Positions 1 through 9,133 of a DNA stretch of 64,000 nt are shown piece after piece (position 1 is the first letter of the stretch; each line of letters begins with the position of its first letter). Source of the DNA: Coriobacteriaceae bacterium AF08-21 (GTDB lineage: Bacteria > Actinomycetota > Coriobacteriia > Coriobacteriales > Coriobacteriaceae); the NCBI GenBank assembly GCA_027687465.1, contig JAQCQR010000006.1, positions 62,001-126,000 of the forward strand. Direction: 5' to 3'. The translations under genes and the position numbers were made by a program. Under the pieces are notes generated by a model that saw only the letters and a list, made by a program, of their open reading frames with translations, had not been told where the DNA came from and did no database searches.

Positions 1-749
1 AGGCAGCGCGAAATCGACATGAGGATAGCTTGGATATCGGGGTCGTTAAGGGAATAACCGATAAAAATAATTGGGTATTCCATAAAAATAGTTAACAACT
101 TGGCAGCCAAGTAATCCTGTGTTTCGGCGAGTTTTGCGTAATCTGCCTCCTCAAGAACCATAGATTCAGGATTATCCATAGAACCGTGGATCTTATAGAT
201 TTCACCCATTTCAAAAGTTCTGTGAAAGACGAGATCGTCTTGGCCAACAAAAACTTTAAACTCGGGAAATAGCGACTCCAGGAGACAGTCATAGTTGGTT
301 GTTATAACTCCAGAGATACGCCGCCTGCCAACCTCTCTCAAGATATCAAGCTCATGCGTCATATATTCAGGTTTGAACGAGGATAACCTCTCGGCCGCCA
401 TGATCTTTAAAATAGATTTACGCTGACGAATGTCCTCTACATGATCGTTTCTAAAAGAAGCGAAGCGAGGGTCCTCAAGAACAGCTATGCGCATATCCTT
501 ATCAAGCATCGTCGCGGCAGAGGGCAATGCGCTATTGTCAGACTCATCTGGACAACGTGCCAGGTACGAGTCAAGCCGAAAGGGATCATCGGAAAGACGG
601 GAACAGAGGTGCCTTAACAAACCAACCCAATCGTCGGTACCCATGTATCTACGGGAAAAGCCCGAGCCGACGAATAAATATGGGCTACGCCCCACCCCAT
701 TTATCAAACGTACAACGCTTTCTACAATGTCATCTCTTCCGACTTCCAT
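1..749 (-). CDS. SIR2-domain protein, probable antiphage effector (partial, 3' end outside window)
   Basis: The reading frame is open from an ATG at 749 to the window edge, giving the first 249 residues. Upstream of the ATG is a good ribosome site (GGAGG, six bases away). Three SIR2-family signatures are visible: VGSGFS at residues 27-32, TTNYD at 150-154 with IHGS at 187-190 (His188 in the catalytic position), and FIGYSLNDPDI at 229-239. This matches the bacterial SIR2_2 class, whose members often deplete NAD+ in antiphage systems. That role is inferred. The C-terminal sensor or partner domain lies outside the window. It is the last of four minus-strand genes in a defence-like island. A TATACT box at 779-784 could be its own -10. 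Confidence 0.85.
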   Translation of the reverse strand, partial: MEVGRDDIVESVVRLINGVGRSPYLFVGSGFSRRYMGTDDWVGLLRHLCSRLSDDPFRLDSYLARCPDESDNSALPSAATMLDKDMRIAVLEDPRFASFRNDHVEDIRQRKSILKIMAAERLSSFKPEYMTHELDILREVGRRRISGVITTNYDCLLESLFPEFKVFVGQDDLVFHRTFEMGEIYKIHGSMDNPESMVLEEADYAKLAETQDYLAAKLLTIFMEYPIIFIGYSLNDPDIQAILMSISRC

Positions 750-1256
750 CTAGCGCCTCCAAACAAGCTACTTCCATAAGTATAGAACATATGTTTGGAT
801 TTTACTAGAATTGCAAGACTTCATCGGAGACAAAGCTGCTCGACAATTGAAAATTCGAACCGCACAGGTGACCCAATATTCAGCAGTGTTCCGACGAGCA
901 AATATTCATTTCGCGCCTCAGGCAATCTAGCGCAGCGGCATCAGTTAGAACGCCATGACTCTCTAGGAGTTCGATAAGTTGAGCGAAAGTCTAAAATTCC
1001 ATCGCCAAAGTAACTCCTAAAATCAAAGGGCCGTTGCCGATAACAACCAAACAACGACCCTCCTTTGTCATCGCCTCACGTAGAGCCCACGACAACTGCA
1101 TCACTAACTGGATGTTAACCTAGATGCGCAGTAATTGCGCATCCAAAAAAGTTAATCATGTAGCAAATACTCTTCGCGTTGAAACTAATGCGAAGCATTT
1201 TCGCGTCCGTGCACGAGAATGCGCAATCAATATGCGGAAAGGCAAAGATGATTCAC
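750..1256. other. A+T-rich gap with no convincing gene
   Basis: About 500 bases separate the SIR2 gene from the frameshifted membrane gene. Short open frames exist on both strands but none has a ribosome site plus a recognisable product. A short minus-strand frame around 990-1110 reads like a degraded protein end and may be a remnant. A possible -10 box (TATACT, minus strand) for the SIR2 gene lies at 779-784, without a good -35. Confidence 0.5.
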
Positions 1257-2665
1257 CTAGCTAACAACCATCCAGTCACTACCGACAGTACTCGAAATCT
1301 TCGAGGAATCGCCGATGCACACGATGGTCGCCGAAGCGCCGGGCACATACTTGGCCTCAAGAACGGAAACACCTTGCTCCTTAAGCCTTAAGGTCGTCTC
1401 GGTTATCTGGGTTTTATTCACATCATTTTTGCTGACCAGTTTAACGCCATTGCCATCATTTTCATTCAGGCAGGATACAACCGTATTGTAATCGGCCCAA
1501 TAACAGTACTCCCCAGAAAGCCATCCAAGCTCAGTGGCGCATATCGATCCAGTCGCAGAAACCGTCTTTGGAAGCAATCCGTAGCGCTGCCTTTCCTCAA
1601 ATTCAAGAACATCGCAAAATACGCGATTAGCATTAAGTAATCTCGTTCCACAATAGTCCCCGTAAAACGCGCAAAATGATTGCGGATAGTCCGCGACAAC
1701 ATACAGTAATCGTAGGTGTAGTAACACTTGAAGATTCGTAGGGCGTCTCCCCCTGCCCCTTCGGCAGAACGGGCGAATTCAACAAGAAACTGGTCCCACA
1801 TGCGCTCAATATAGGGAATTGCGAGTTTAACGCTATCCATATCAGACAAAGGAGCATCGCTCGTCTGCTGCATTATTCCAGTGGTTTTTGCCAAATGGAA
1901 ATGAGCTGCCATGCGCTCGATCGTTCGGATAAACTCGGGCCGATTCCCGTCCTCAATCGCCATAATTGCAAAGAAAACACTTCTCAACAGAAGATCACTT
2001 GAAAATCGCTGAGGTAAGAGATCGCCATATTCGCGCTCGTATGAGAAGAGCCTGGCCTCACCCGTATCGATTGAAGAGTAACCAAATACGGAGTCCGAAG
2101 GAACGACATATGATGGAGCGGCATTTGAGTACACACGGCTAAACTTAATTTGATAACGCTTAAAAAAGGTTAAAATCCAAAAGGTCACAACACCAAATAA
2201 TGCCAGCTCAAACTCAAAGGCAATACTCGAAGTATCAAGCACATCTAGCCCCTGGCCTCCGAGATAGCCATCGATAACAAAGTGATCGAATGCGACGGAC
2301 AGCAAAAGAGACATGAACGCCTCGAATGAGAAAGGAAGAGTCCGGTACGGCAATTTACCCCTTGCATGCTTGATTACCCCAAGAAACAACCAATAGAAAA
2401 GGGTAGGCATGTATCGCAGCGAAGGACCTGGAACTGAAAACGCATCGCAAATCGCAGCCATAATAAACACCGGGAGCTGGCAACAAATTGTTGGAGCGAG
2501 AATTCGGTAGGCAACGTTCAGCCTGCCCGACTCATCGGAGGGATACAGTTCTTCGACGGTGTATTGCCCTCCGATCGCCAAGGGCCCAGCAAAGCGGACA
2601 AGCTGAACGCTCGACAAACCGATAAAGACATAAAAGACAATCCAATGAATAGTGACCGATTCCAC
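1257..2665 (-). pseudogene. Membrane protein with lysozyme/transglycosylase-like motif, frameshifted near the 3' end
   Basis: The main frame (1466-2665, 399 residues) begins with several hydrophobic segments (about residues 7-29, 57-75, 86-100, 115-135 and 150-168). A soluble part follows with AIEDGNRP at 236-243 and KTTGIMQ at 260-266. An acidic residue followed by a GIMQ-type motif is typical of lysozyme-superfamily lytic enzymes, so a wall- or phage-lysin-like domain is suggested. Downstream of about position 1620 the frame loses protein-like character. An overlapping frame takes over and continues well to a stop at 1257 (ending SDWMVVS) with no ribosome site of its own. This is best explained by a one-base indel between about 1600 and 1650. 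A programmed shift or sequencing error is not excluded. The function is unknown; context is defence-like. Confidence 0.6.
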
Positions 2666-2778
2666 CTGTAAACAATCTCCTCAGGTCATACGCTTGCGAT
2701 TAATTGTAGATAGACAGAATTGAACAGGAAGCAACAATATTTGAAACTGTTGTTTTGCGCACCCCGGATCAACCAACA

Positions 2779-2898
2779 TACCCCAGAAAGGTCGCTGATG
2801 TTGACTGGGGTTCCCGTAAAACCCCAACAAAAAATGTGCGGAGTGCCGGCCTGAAACTGCCTTCGGACCCTATTGGCTGCACACCGAGAGGCTCCGCT
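2779..2898 (+). promoter_or_regulatory. Duplicated leader, copy 1, with two mutually exclusive hairpins
   Basis: Three short arms occur in order: CCCCA (2781-2785), TGGGG (2806-2810) and CCCCA (2822-2826). The middle arm can pair with either neighbour. The second pairing extends to a perfect 7-bp stem with a 7-base loop. The same block precedes the intact gene at 6757 and a broken copy near 8383. The layout suggests an RNA switch or attenuator, but it could also be only a duplicated upstream region. The ribosome site GAGAGG lies seven bases before the ATG at 2899. Confidence 0.45.
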
Positions 2899-3120
2899 AT
2901 GAAACGCCCCCTTTACCACCCGCTCTGTGCGACCGCGTGCACGTCCATGGTCAACGCGACGATGCCTATGGCAGCCATTGCAGAGGGGGTTCAGCCTCAG
3001 AAGGCCGCCGAGCAGCAGGCGCAAGCCGTGAGGTCGAGCTCAGCGTTGCTTTTGAATGCAGAAAAACGAGTCCGAACGCAGCGGCGTCCGGTCCTCTTGG
3101 CAGGTCCCATCTTGGGTTGA
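2899..3120 (+). pseudogene. Truncated 5' fragment of the transglutaminase-like secreted protein gene (copy 1)
   Basis: From the ATG the frame reads MKRPLYHPLCATACTSM and continues as a signal peptide and Gln/Ala-rich segment nearly identical to the intact protein encoded at 6757. Similarity ends abruptly after QAQA near position 3030. The remaining residues are unrelated and stop at 3120. Only the leader, ribosome site and signal peptide survive, about 250 bp in all. A short secreted peptide could still be made. The fragment looks like the result of recombination or insertion at a repeated cassette. Confidence 0.75.
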
Positions 3121-3148
3121 TGTCCACAAAACTAGCCCTTGCGGTCGG

Positions 3149-3967
3149 TTAAACAAGTTTGAGCAGCCTTTGATACTCTCCGGGATCACGCATACGCATA
3201 ATATCCATGTATGTTCTGCTTTTTGCGACCATGATATCGTCGAACTTGGATAGGCCGTGCCCGCTCGCTCTTGTGACAACCATGCGGTCGTCGCAAAAAT
3301 ATGAAAGGAAGGTGTCCTTGCCGGGATGGTGTATCCGTCGGACGTCGAGCACGTTCCGGAAGTCATAGTAAAGTGCGGCGTTGGCGGTTTCCTCAAGTTC
3401 AGGCAGTCTGTCGATGCCTTCAAAGCGGCAAGGATAAATTAGCAGCAAGTTTTTCGAATGACTGATTGAGCGAAGAAGTCCTCGGGCCTCACGGTCTTCT
3501 TCGCTCAATTGTTTATTACTCTCAGTTTTTAGAAGCTCGTCAAGCTTGGCGAGGCTGTAATCCCTGAGAATTGCATGCAGGCGTAAGCCTCTCTGTTCTT
3601 TTACATGACTTCTGCAAAGTTGTTCTAAAGTTATTCCGCGGTCTGAAACTCGCCTTGACGAAGTGAGACTTACGGCGCGCATCATGGATTTTCCGAAGAT
3701 GAGCTTGAAATCTAACTGATACGCGTCTGATACCGCATCACACTCCCCATTTGCCTCGGATACGGGCGCATGAAACTCCGCACCTCTGGTCAGTTCCTTG
3801 AAAGCGTTAGAGTGGTTGATGAGCTCGCGCGTCCATTCCTCGTATGTATATAACGGACGCCCAGAATAGTCTAGCATGAGGTCCTTAACAAACAATTCTG
3901 GGGTAATCATTGCGGATTTAAGTCTCTCGGCTCCGGGAACGGCTTCAATAAGCCTCTTATCTATCAC
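3149..3967 (-). CDS. Unknown 272-residue protein with possible PD-(D/E)XK nuclease motif
   Basis: The start is GTG at 3967, chosen because GAGGAGG sits six bases upstream. I do not recognise the family. Residues 74-88 read GECDAVSDAYQLDFK, which fits the spacing of a D...(D/E)xK nuclease core (Asp77, Asp86, Lys88). This is only a motif-level suggestion. The C-terminal half is rich in charged residues and has no membrane segment or signal peptide, so the protein should be cytoplasmic. It lies downstream of the reverse transcriptase on the same strand, and both are bracketed by copies of the leader/signal-peptide cassette. A nuclease partner in a defence system is an inference. Confidence 0.6.
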   Translation of the reverse strand: MIDKRLIEAVPGAERLKSAMITPELFVKDLMLDYSGRPLYTYEEWTRELINHSNAFKELTRGAEFHAPVSEANGECDAVSDAYQLDFKLIFGKSMMRAVSLTSSRRVSDRGITLEQLCRSHVKEQRGLRLHAILRDYSLAKLDELLKTESNKQLSEEDREARGLLRSISHSKNLLLIYPCRFEGIDRLPELEETANAALYYDFRNVLDVRRIHHPGKDTFLSYFCDDRMVVTRASGHGLSKFDDIMVAKSRTYMDIMRMRDPGEYQRLLKLV

Positions 3968-4531
3968 TGTGGCCTCCTCTTTGCGGTAGTTTTACGGATG
4001 TTGACGGAAGCCGTTCCAGCAGGGTACGCCAAAGTTGGCCGAGCGAGCGGCCCGTCCTGGCTCGGAAGGGTCCGTGCCTTCGCCTAGAATACGCGCACCA
4101 TGGCGCGTTCAGGCCGCTTTCGGGGTTATCCTGGCCGTTTCCATGGCAACCTCGCGCTACTTCTCGGAGAGGAAGATGGCCGAGTTGCACGACGCGGCGC
4201 TGCGAAGGGGAGCATCGTGCTGTCATGACTGGGCCGAGCTGGAAAAGACTGCCGGGAAGATGGTCGAATCCAGCCTTGAGCTTGCCGACAGAGTGGAGTC
4301 GGCCTAGGATATCGATAGATTCCGGATCCTGGACACAGGGGCCAAGGAGTCCATTACACCAACTTTCGCGACACTACCGTTCTTGTCATATCATTCTTAT
4401 GTTCGGCACGAGTTTCAGAGACATCGTGCCACGACGACGTGAGGGCACATCAATTATTACCTAGTGATCGGAATTGGCCGATATCGATTAAGTATTTATG
4501 GCTATGAATGATCTGGCGTTAAAACTATCGT
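3968..4531. other. Gap between the reverse transcriptase and the 272-residue gene
   Basis: About 560 bases with no convincing gene. The part at 4030-4310 is clearly more G+C-rich than its surroundings and holds a short plus-strand open frame without a ribosome site or family signature, probably a relic of inserted DNA. The rest is A+T-rich and featureless by eye. Confidence 0.45.
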
Positions 4532-5986
4532 CTACCGAGCACTCAAGCGTTTAATCTTCCTATAAATCTTAGCCTCGTCGGGGGCAATCGGATCATTTGG
4601 AAACGCCTTTTGGGCTCTCGCTACGTAGGAAAGAAAGTTCCCATAGCGAGAAAATGCAGAAGGGTCAGCATCACCCGAGGGGCATAGCCTTCTTCCCTTA
4701 ATACCGAGTGGTGAATAATGTTGATATAGAGCGGAGACGCGCTTTTTTGATGCGTGCCTTCCCTCCCCCTGATTAGAACGCGCAATCGCACTGGCTGCCT
4801 CACGGAGACGCTTATGGTACCTTCCAACCGTAGACTGTCGAAGTCTTACAACGCGCCCGTCAAAGTCAAACCCCAAGAAGCTAACTTTCTGTGCCGGATG
4901 TGCACCGGAGTACGAAAGGACCTTACCCGTACGAACGCTTTCAAAATCAAGCTGAGCAACCCCGCTGCTATCAACCCGGAACGCTTTGGTTTTCTCAGGC
5001 TGCAGTTTAACGGAATCAACATCGGTCATTAGATTGATTGCCTCTACAAGTGCATCAAAGCCAGATTTTGGAACGGCAACAATAAAGTCATCGCAATAAC
5101 GAAGATACAAGCCACCAACCCGTTCAACGGCAAGCCTGACTTTCATATCGATATCGGCCATATAGATGTTAGCGAGCACTCCACTTGCAGCAAGACCCTG
5201 AGGAATGCCGAGATCAATACCCGTTCGCCGCCACGGCCTGGTGATGACTTTACTTTTGTTTGCAAGAAACTCAGACTTTGGCAAGATAACATCCAGCTTG
5301 TTAAGTTCGCGAATAGACTTGAACCGAAGATCGATAGCCGCATCACTAATCGTTTTCTCCCGAGCAGGATCGATTACTGGCCATGGCAATTCATGTCGAG
5401 CAGCCAAATCACCAATAGGCCAGCACGAATAGCGGAGGATATTTTTAATGACTTAATAGTGATCGTCCGGCAAGCGTCCACTGGGAAACAACGAACGCAA
5501 CGACGCCATTAGATGGACATGGTTTAAGTTGTCGAAGAAGCTCTCGAAATCACCCGTAAGCACAAAAGCCGAATCTTGCACACGCATATAGTCGAATGCC
5601 TTTTTAGCTGAGGAAATATTGCTACCAGCAGTTACGGCGCCGTCTGATGAAAGCGAAGAGCGGTACGCTACGGCAACCTCATCAAACTCTTCGGCAATAG
5701 CCTTCTTGTTATATAAGTCCGACCACAGATAAGAGTAGTACTGGAAGACGCGGTGATCGAAATGCGAGGCATAAGCGATATTACGAACCTTGCAGCTTCG
5801 CTTGCCTCCACGATACCGAACAGTAATGATCTCGTTGGAAATTAAAGGGTAGAACGCGTGATTGGAAACGTACTCTGAATCTAAAATCTTGGCCTGAACT
5901 TCGGCAAAAGAGACCCTATGATCGAAATGGGCATATGAACTTTTGGAACTATATCGAGGAATACGAGTGATATCGAACTCGACCAA
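4532..5986 (-). pseudogene. Reverse transcriptase of a bacterial defence type, interrupted by one in-frame TAA
   Basis: A TTG start at 5986 follows a GGGGG ribosome site. The frame runs 177 codons to TAA at 5453-5455, then continues in the same frame for 306 codons to 4532 without another stop. Joined, it encodes about 484 residues. Reverse transcriptase hallmarks lie on both sides of the stop: GDFESFFDN (145-153, motif A), GIPQG (260-264, motif B) and the catalytic YCDD (297-300). The stop falls in a region that reads naturally as LPDDHY-x-VIKNILRY, so a single base change is the simplest explanation. It resembles stand-alone unknown-group/DRT/Abi-type enzymes more than group II intron proteins, since no maturase or HNH domain is seen. 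Readthrough, sequencing error or true decay remain possible. Confidence 0.75.
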
Positions 5987-6633
5987 AATACCCCCAAATA
6001 AATCAACCTGTCCGGATCAACAAGCGGCGGCTAACCCTCCCCGGACAGGCTAATCAAAGGCGCAGCAAGTGCAACCAACGCTTTCGCGGCCACCTAAAAC
6101 AATGCTTGCCTATGCGATACTAGACGAAAGCGAGGAATTGGTACTTATGACCATCGAGGCTCTTATCCAGCTAGCAGCAGGCAACGCTGGTGTCAATGTT
6201 GCGAACGTCGGAATTTCGTCGTTTGCGATATTGACGGCAGTAGCGTACCCCATCGCCAGTTCGCGATGGGCACCAAGCTTTATTCCCCATTCTTGCTTTG
6301 CTTAAACAGGTTATAAGAAATCGGCTCATGCAGTTAACAGCGCCTTGATGCACACCCAATTGTCTTGACGGCGGTCGCATCGAAAATGCCGATGCGTCTC
6401 TACGGATACAAGCGCCTCCTCATCTAATGCATGCACACGGTCCGCGAGACAAAATCGCCGACAACACCGTGAAAATCCCGATATGCATAATCTAGAAGTT
6501 TGGATGCACAGACAGGTGGAGTGGCATTGTTCAGCATGGCCGCTTCGCACTCCTCGCCGACGGGCGCATCGCCGAGGGCGAAGACATCAGCGCACAGCGA
6601 GGCAGAGGACCAACTCCTCCCCCTCCCCAACAT
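5987..6633 (-). other. Non-coding stretch upstream of the reverse transcriptase, with strong hairpins
   Basis: No convincing gene is visible in about 650 bases. Two clean stem-loops stand out: a 9-bp perfect stem at about 6009-6050 (CCTGTCCGG paired with CCGGACAGG, 25-base loop) just ahead of the reverse transcriptase start, and an 8-bp stem at 6249-6270 (CCCATCGC with GCGATGGG, 6-base loop). Several defence reverse transcriptases use a structured RNA encoded next to the gene, so this is the natural place for one. That is an inference. The part at 6300-6620 may contain degraded coding remnants. Confidence 0.4.
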
Positions 6634-6756
6634 TCCCCAGAAAGTTCGCTGATGTTGATTGGGGTTCCCGTAAAATAATCCCCAACAAAACATGTGCGGA
6701 GTGCTGGCCTGGAGCTGCCTTCGGACCCTATTGGCTGCTCACCGAGAGGCTCCGCT
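6634..6756 (+). promoter_or_regulatory. Duplicated leader, copy 2, ahead of the intact secreted-protein gene
   Basis: The three arms are CCCCA (6636-6640), TGGGG (6660-6664) and CCCCA (6680-6684), in the same order and spacing as copy 1 at 2781-2826. Between the arms and the ATG the two copies remain nearly identical, including GACCCTATTGGCTGC and the ribosome site GAGAGG. Conservation of a long untranslated block next to the only intact gene supports a regulatory role. Confidence 0.45.
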
Positions 6757-8190
6757 ATGAAACGACCCCTTTACTACCTGCTCTGCGCGATCGCGTGCAC
6801 GTCCATGGTCAGCGCGACGTTGCCTATGGCAGCCATCGCGGAAGCCATCCAGCCTCAGGCAGCCGCAGTGCAGCAGGCGCAAGCCGACGCTACGAGCAGC
6901 GGCGCAGGCAAGGCCGAAGACGGCACCAACGCAAACGCGACAGCAGATACCGCAGAGGACAGCACCGCAACATCCACCGGCACCAGCGCAGTCAACACGG
7001 AAAGCGCCGACGGCACCGCCGCCGCAACAAACACCCCCACCCCATCCCTCCGCGCCCAAGCCACCCCCACGCCCGCCGCAATCTCTGCCACGTCACAAAC
7101 CACCTACGACCACTCCGCCACGGCAACCCAAAACGGTGTCACCTTCACCGTCTCGTGGAACGACGCCCCCGCGGGCACCGCGACGAACTTCCACGTAACC
7201 CAGACCAACGGTTCGTCCCAGGCCAAGGCGCGCATGGACGTGCCCACCTACTGGGACGGCGACAGCCAGGAAAGCGTCTGCGACCCGTCGCGCCCGGCAT
7301 GGGCCAGCTACTATAGCCTGGGCAGCGCGGGCCACGACTTTACCTTTGACTTCACGGCATCGGGCGCGTACCGCATCCACTTCTACTTTATGGACAACGA
7401 CAGAAACGACCCCCAAAACGACAAGGGGATCTACTACCTGCGCACCACGGCGGAGGTGACCGTAAACGATGCCGCCCGCCCAAGCGTCACGCAGATCGTC
7501 AACGGTGCCGTGGACCTGTGCAGGCAAGAGACAGACGGCTCGGAATACGACATGGCGCTGTGGCTCCACGACTGGACGCTTGACCAGCTGGAGTACGACC
7601 ACAGCCTCAACTGGTGCTCGGCCGAAAGCGGCCTCACGCGCCACCAGGGCACCTGCGAGAGCTACCAGCGCATCTACTCCAAGCTCCTTAACGCCGCGGG
7701 CATCGCCAACGGCCGCATCACCGGCAACGGCCACACCTGGAACGCCGTAAAGATCGACGGCAAATGGTGCCAGATGGACCTAACCTGGGACGACACCAGC
7801 GACAACTGGTACGGGGACCTGGACCAGCGCCATCTGTACTTTGGCCTGACCGACGAGCTCATGGCAATCGCCCACTCCGACCACACGGCAAACTACCAAA
7901 AGGGCGACTACGCCTACCGCTCAACCGACCTATCCAACAATTACTTTGTGCGAAACGGCAAGGCCGATGAATGGGCCGAGAAGTATGCCGACCGCATTCA
8001 GCAGCAACTGGATACCAGGGAAGAAAGATTTTCCATTGATGCCGATAATCAGTCTTTCCCGCCGAGCATCTCGGGAATTCAGAATGGGATTGTTGCGTAT
8101 GCGATGAATCAAATAGACCGGAAGACCGCTGGAAACAAAGACTATCTATCTGCCGAGTCGAAGGTCGAGATGACGTCGAGCAGCAGCTGA
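6757..8190 (+). CDS. Secreted transglutaminase-like domain protein
   Basis: The start is ATG 6757, which has GAGAGG seven bases upstream and directly opens a signal peptide (residues 1-29, ending MAAIAEA). An upstream in-frame GTG at 6694 lacks a ribosome site. The 477-residue product has an Ala/Thr/Pro-rich linker (about 40-115), a beta-rich region (115-240) and a transglutaminase-like core with the expected triad: Cys300 in QGTCESYQ, His326 in NGHTWNA and Asp341 in CQMDLTW. Such domains act as cysteine proteases or cross-linking enzymes, often on surface proteins. No LPXTG motif or C-terminal membrane anchor is seen, so it should be secreted or wall-associated. The Ser-rich end (MTSSSS) may be truncated. 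Two broken copies of its 5' end lie at 2899 and near 8383. Confidence 0.8.
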   Translation: MKRPLYYLLCAIACTSMVSATLPMAAIAEAIQPQAAAVQQAQADATSSGAGKAEDGTNANATADTAEDSTATSTGTSAVNTESADGTAAATNTPTPSLRAQATPTPAAISATSQTTYDHSATATQNGVTFTVSWNDAPAGTATNFHVTQTNGSSQAKARMDVPTYWDGDSQESVCDPSRPAWASYYSLGSAGHDFTFDFTASGAYRIHFYFMDNDRNDPQNDKGIYYLRTTAEVTVNDAARPSVTQIVNGAVDLCRQETDGSEYDMALWLHDWTLDQLEYDHSLNWCSAESGLTRHQGTCESYQRIYSKLLNAAGIANGRITGNGHTWNAVKIDGKWCQMDLTWDDTSDNWYGDLDQRHLYFGLTDELMAIAHSDHTANYQKGDYAYRSTDLSNNYFVRNGKADEWAEKYADRIQQQLDTREERFSIDADNQSFPPSISGIQNGIVAYAMNQIDRKTAGNKDYLSAESKVEMTSSSS

Positions 8191-8382
8191 ACCGCGGCAG
8201 GGGCTCGACACCTGCTCGGTGGATGCCGTCCCCCATGCGGTGAAGGTGAGGGGGATCCAGCCCGAGGGGATGTAGGAATGCGATAGGAAAGTCATAGATG
8301 CGGGCGTGCTGGCTAAAATGGGTCGGCCGGGATTGGTCAATCTCGGCCGACTATATTTGGCTAAATTATTCCATCGCTAACA
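8191..8382. other. Spacer between the intact and degraded cassettes
   Basis: No complete gene is visible. One plus-strand frame ending TAG near 8273 (ending VRGIQPEGM) looks like the tail of a lost protein, possibly an original C-terminus of the preceding gene family. Confidence 0.35.
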
Positions 8383-8766
8383 CAGAAAGCTCGCTGATGT
8401 TTACTGGTGTTTCCGAAAACCCCAACAAAATATGCGCGGCATGCTAGCCCGGTGCTTCTTTTGGACCCTATCGCCTGCTCCCAGAGAGGCTCCGCTACGC
8501 CCCCATCGCCCACCATGTGCAATCGCGCGCATGTCCATGGCAAGCGCACCAATACCCATGGCGGTCATCGCAGAAGCCATGCGGCTCAAGCAACAGCCGC
8601 GCAACAGGCACAAACTAAGACAGCAATAAGCGATACTGACAAGGCCGAAGGGACCACAAGCTCAAACACCACCGACTCAAGTGATTCCGCAGTAGATGTC
8701 AAAAGAGACAACAACGCCGCCCCCGTCAGCGCGACCAGCGCAACCGACAGCACCATCCCCCATTAG
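8383..8766 (+). pseudogene. Degraded 5' copy of the secreted-protein cassette (copy 3)
   Basis: The leader (GAAAGCTCGCTGATG), the GAGAGGCTCCGCT ribosome-site region and the signal-peptide coding part (read as MSMASAPIPMAVIAEAM) are recognisable. The start codon position reads ACG, an internal deletion is present, and the coding part crosses frames. The Thr/Ser-rich linker homologue follows in another frame until a stop at 8764-8766. It lies about 190 bases after the intact gene, so the cassette is tandem here. The TGGGG arm of the leader is also mutated (TGGTG). Confidence 0.65.
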
Positions 8767-9011
8767 CTTCCTCATCGAGCAGCGCGCTGGGCGCCTCCTC
8801 GATGGTCTTCCTCGGAGGAGTCTTCATTTCCTTGCACAGCAGTTCCTCGTCGACCGTTACGATGTTCGCAAATTCGGCACGTATCCCATTCGTCTGTGAT
8901 TCGCTGCTTAGCCGCCAGAGACCACATGACAGAACGCGGACCGTGATCCGTCATGTGGTTGTCAATTTCCAAAAAACTTGACGTTACCAGTGATGCGGTT
9001 TCAAACCGGTT
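8767..9011. other. Gene remnant and palindrome before the polysaccharide operon terminator
   Basis: On the minus strand, about 8770-8890 carries an open stretch reading EFANIVTVDEELLCKEMK, a plausible protein fragment without start or stop context, so a relic. A 9-bp inverted repeat (CCACATGAC / GTCATGTGG) spans 8923-8959. It has no T-run and may be an old mobile-element end. Confidence 0.35.
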
Positions 9012-9042
9012 AAAAAGGGGTATCGACCCAAGCCGATACCCC
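9012..9042 (-). terminator. Rho-independent terminator of the polysaccharide operon
   Basis: A perfect 9-bp stem (GGGGTATCG at 9017-9025 with CGATACCCC at 9034-9042, 8-base loop) is followed on the minus strand by a run of five T (9012-9016). It lies just after the last gene of the operon (ending at 9134). Confidence 0.85.
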
Positions 9043-9133
9043 TAATGCAAGCACGCTTTAATCCAATTAAGCCATTATCAATACTGCTTTATCGGATCAG
9101 CGTACATCGTGAATTGAAAGCCAATCCAGCAAC

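Noticed and set aside
4035..4307. Plus-strand 90-codon ORF between the RT and the 272-residue gene
   Set aside because: No ribosome site and no family resemblance; G+C-rich insert more likely to be a relic than a gene.
5453..5455. Selenocysteine or recoded sense codon in the reverse transcriptase
   Set aside because: The codon is TAA, not TGA, and many other genes here end normally with TAA. The TAG in the zinc-ribbon gene (25174-25176) is rejected for the same reason, so no alternative genetic code is claimed.
1..9000. Prophage or integrative element
   Set aside because: No integrase, structural, packaging or conjugation genes and no tRNA-associated attachment site are visible. The region looks like an accessory island without mobility genes in this window.
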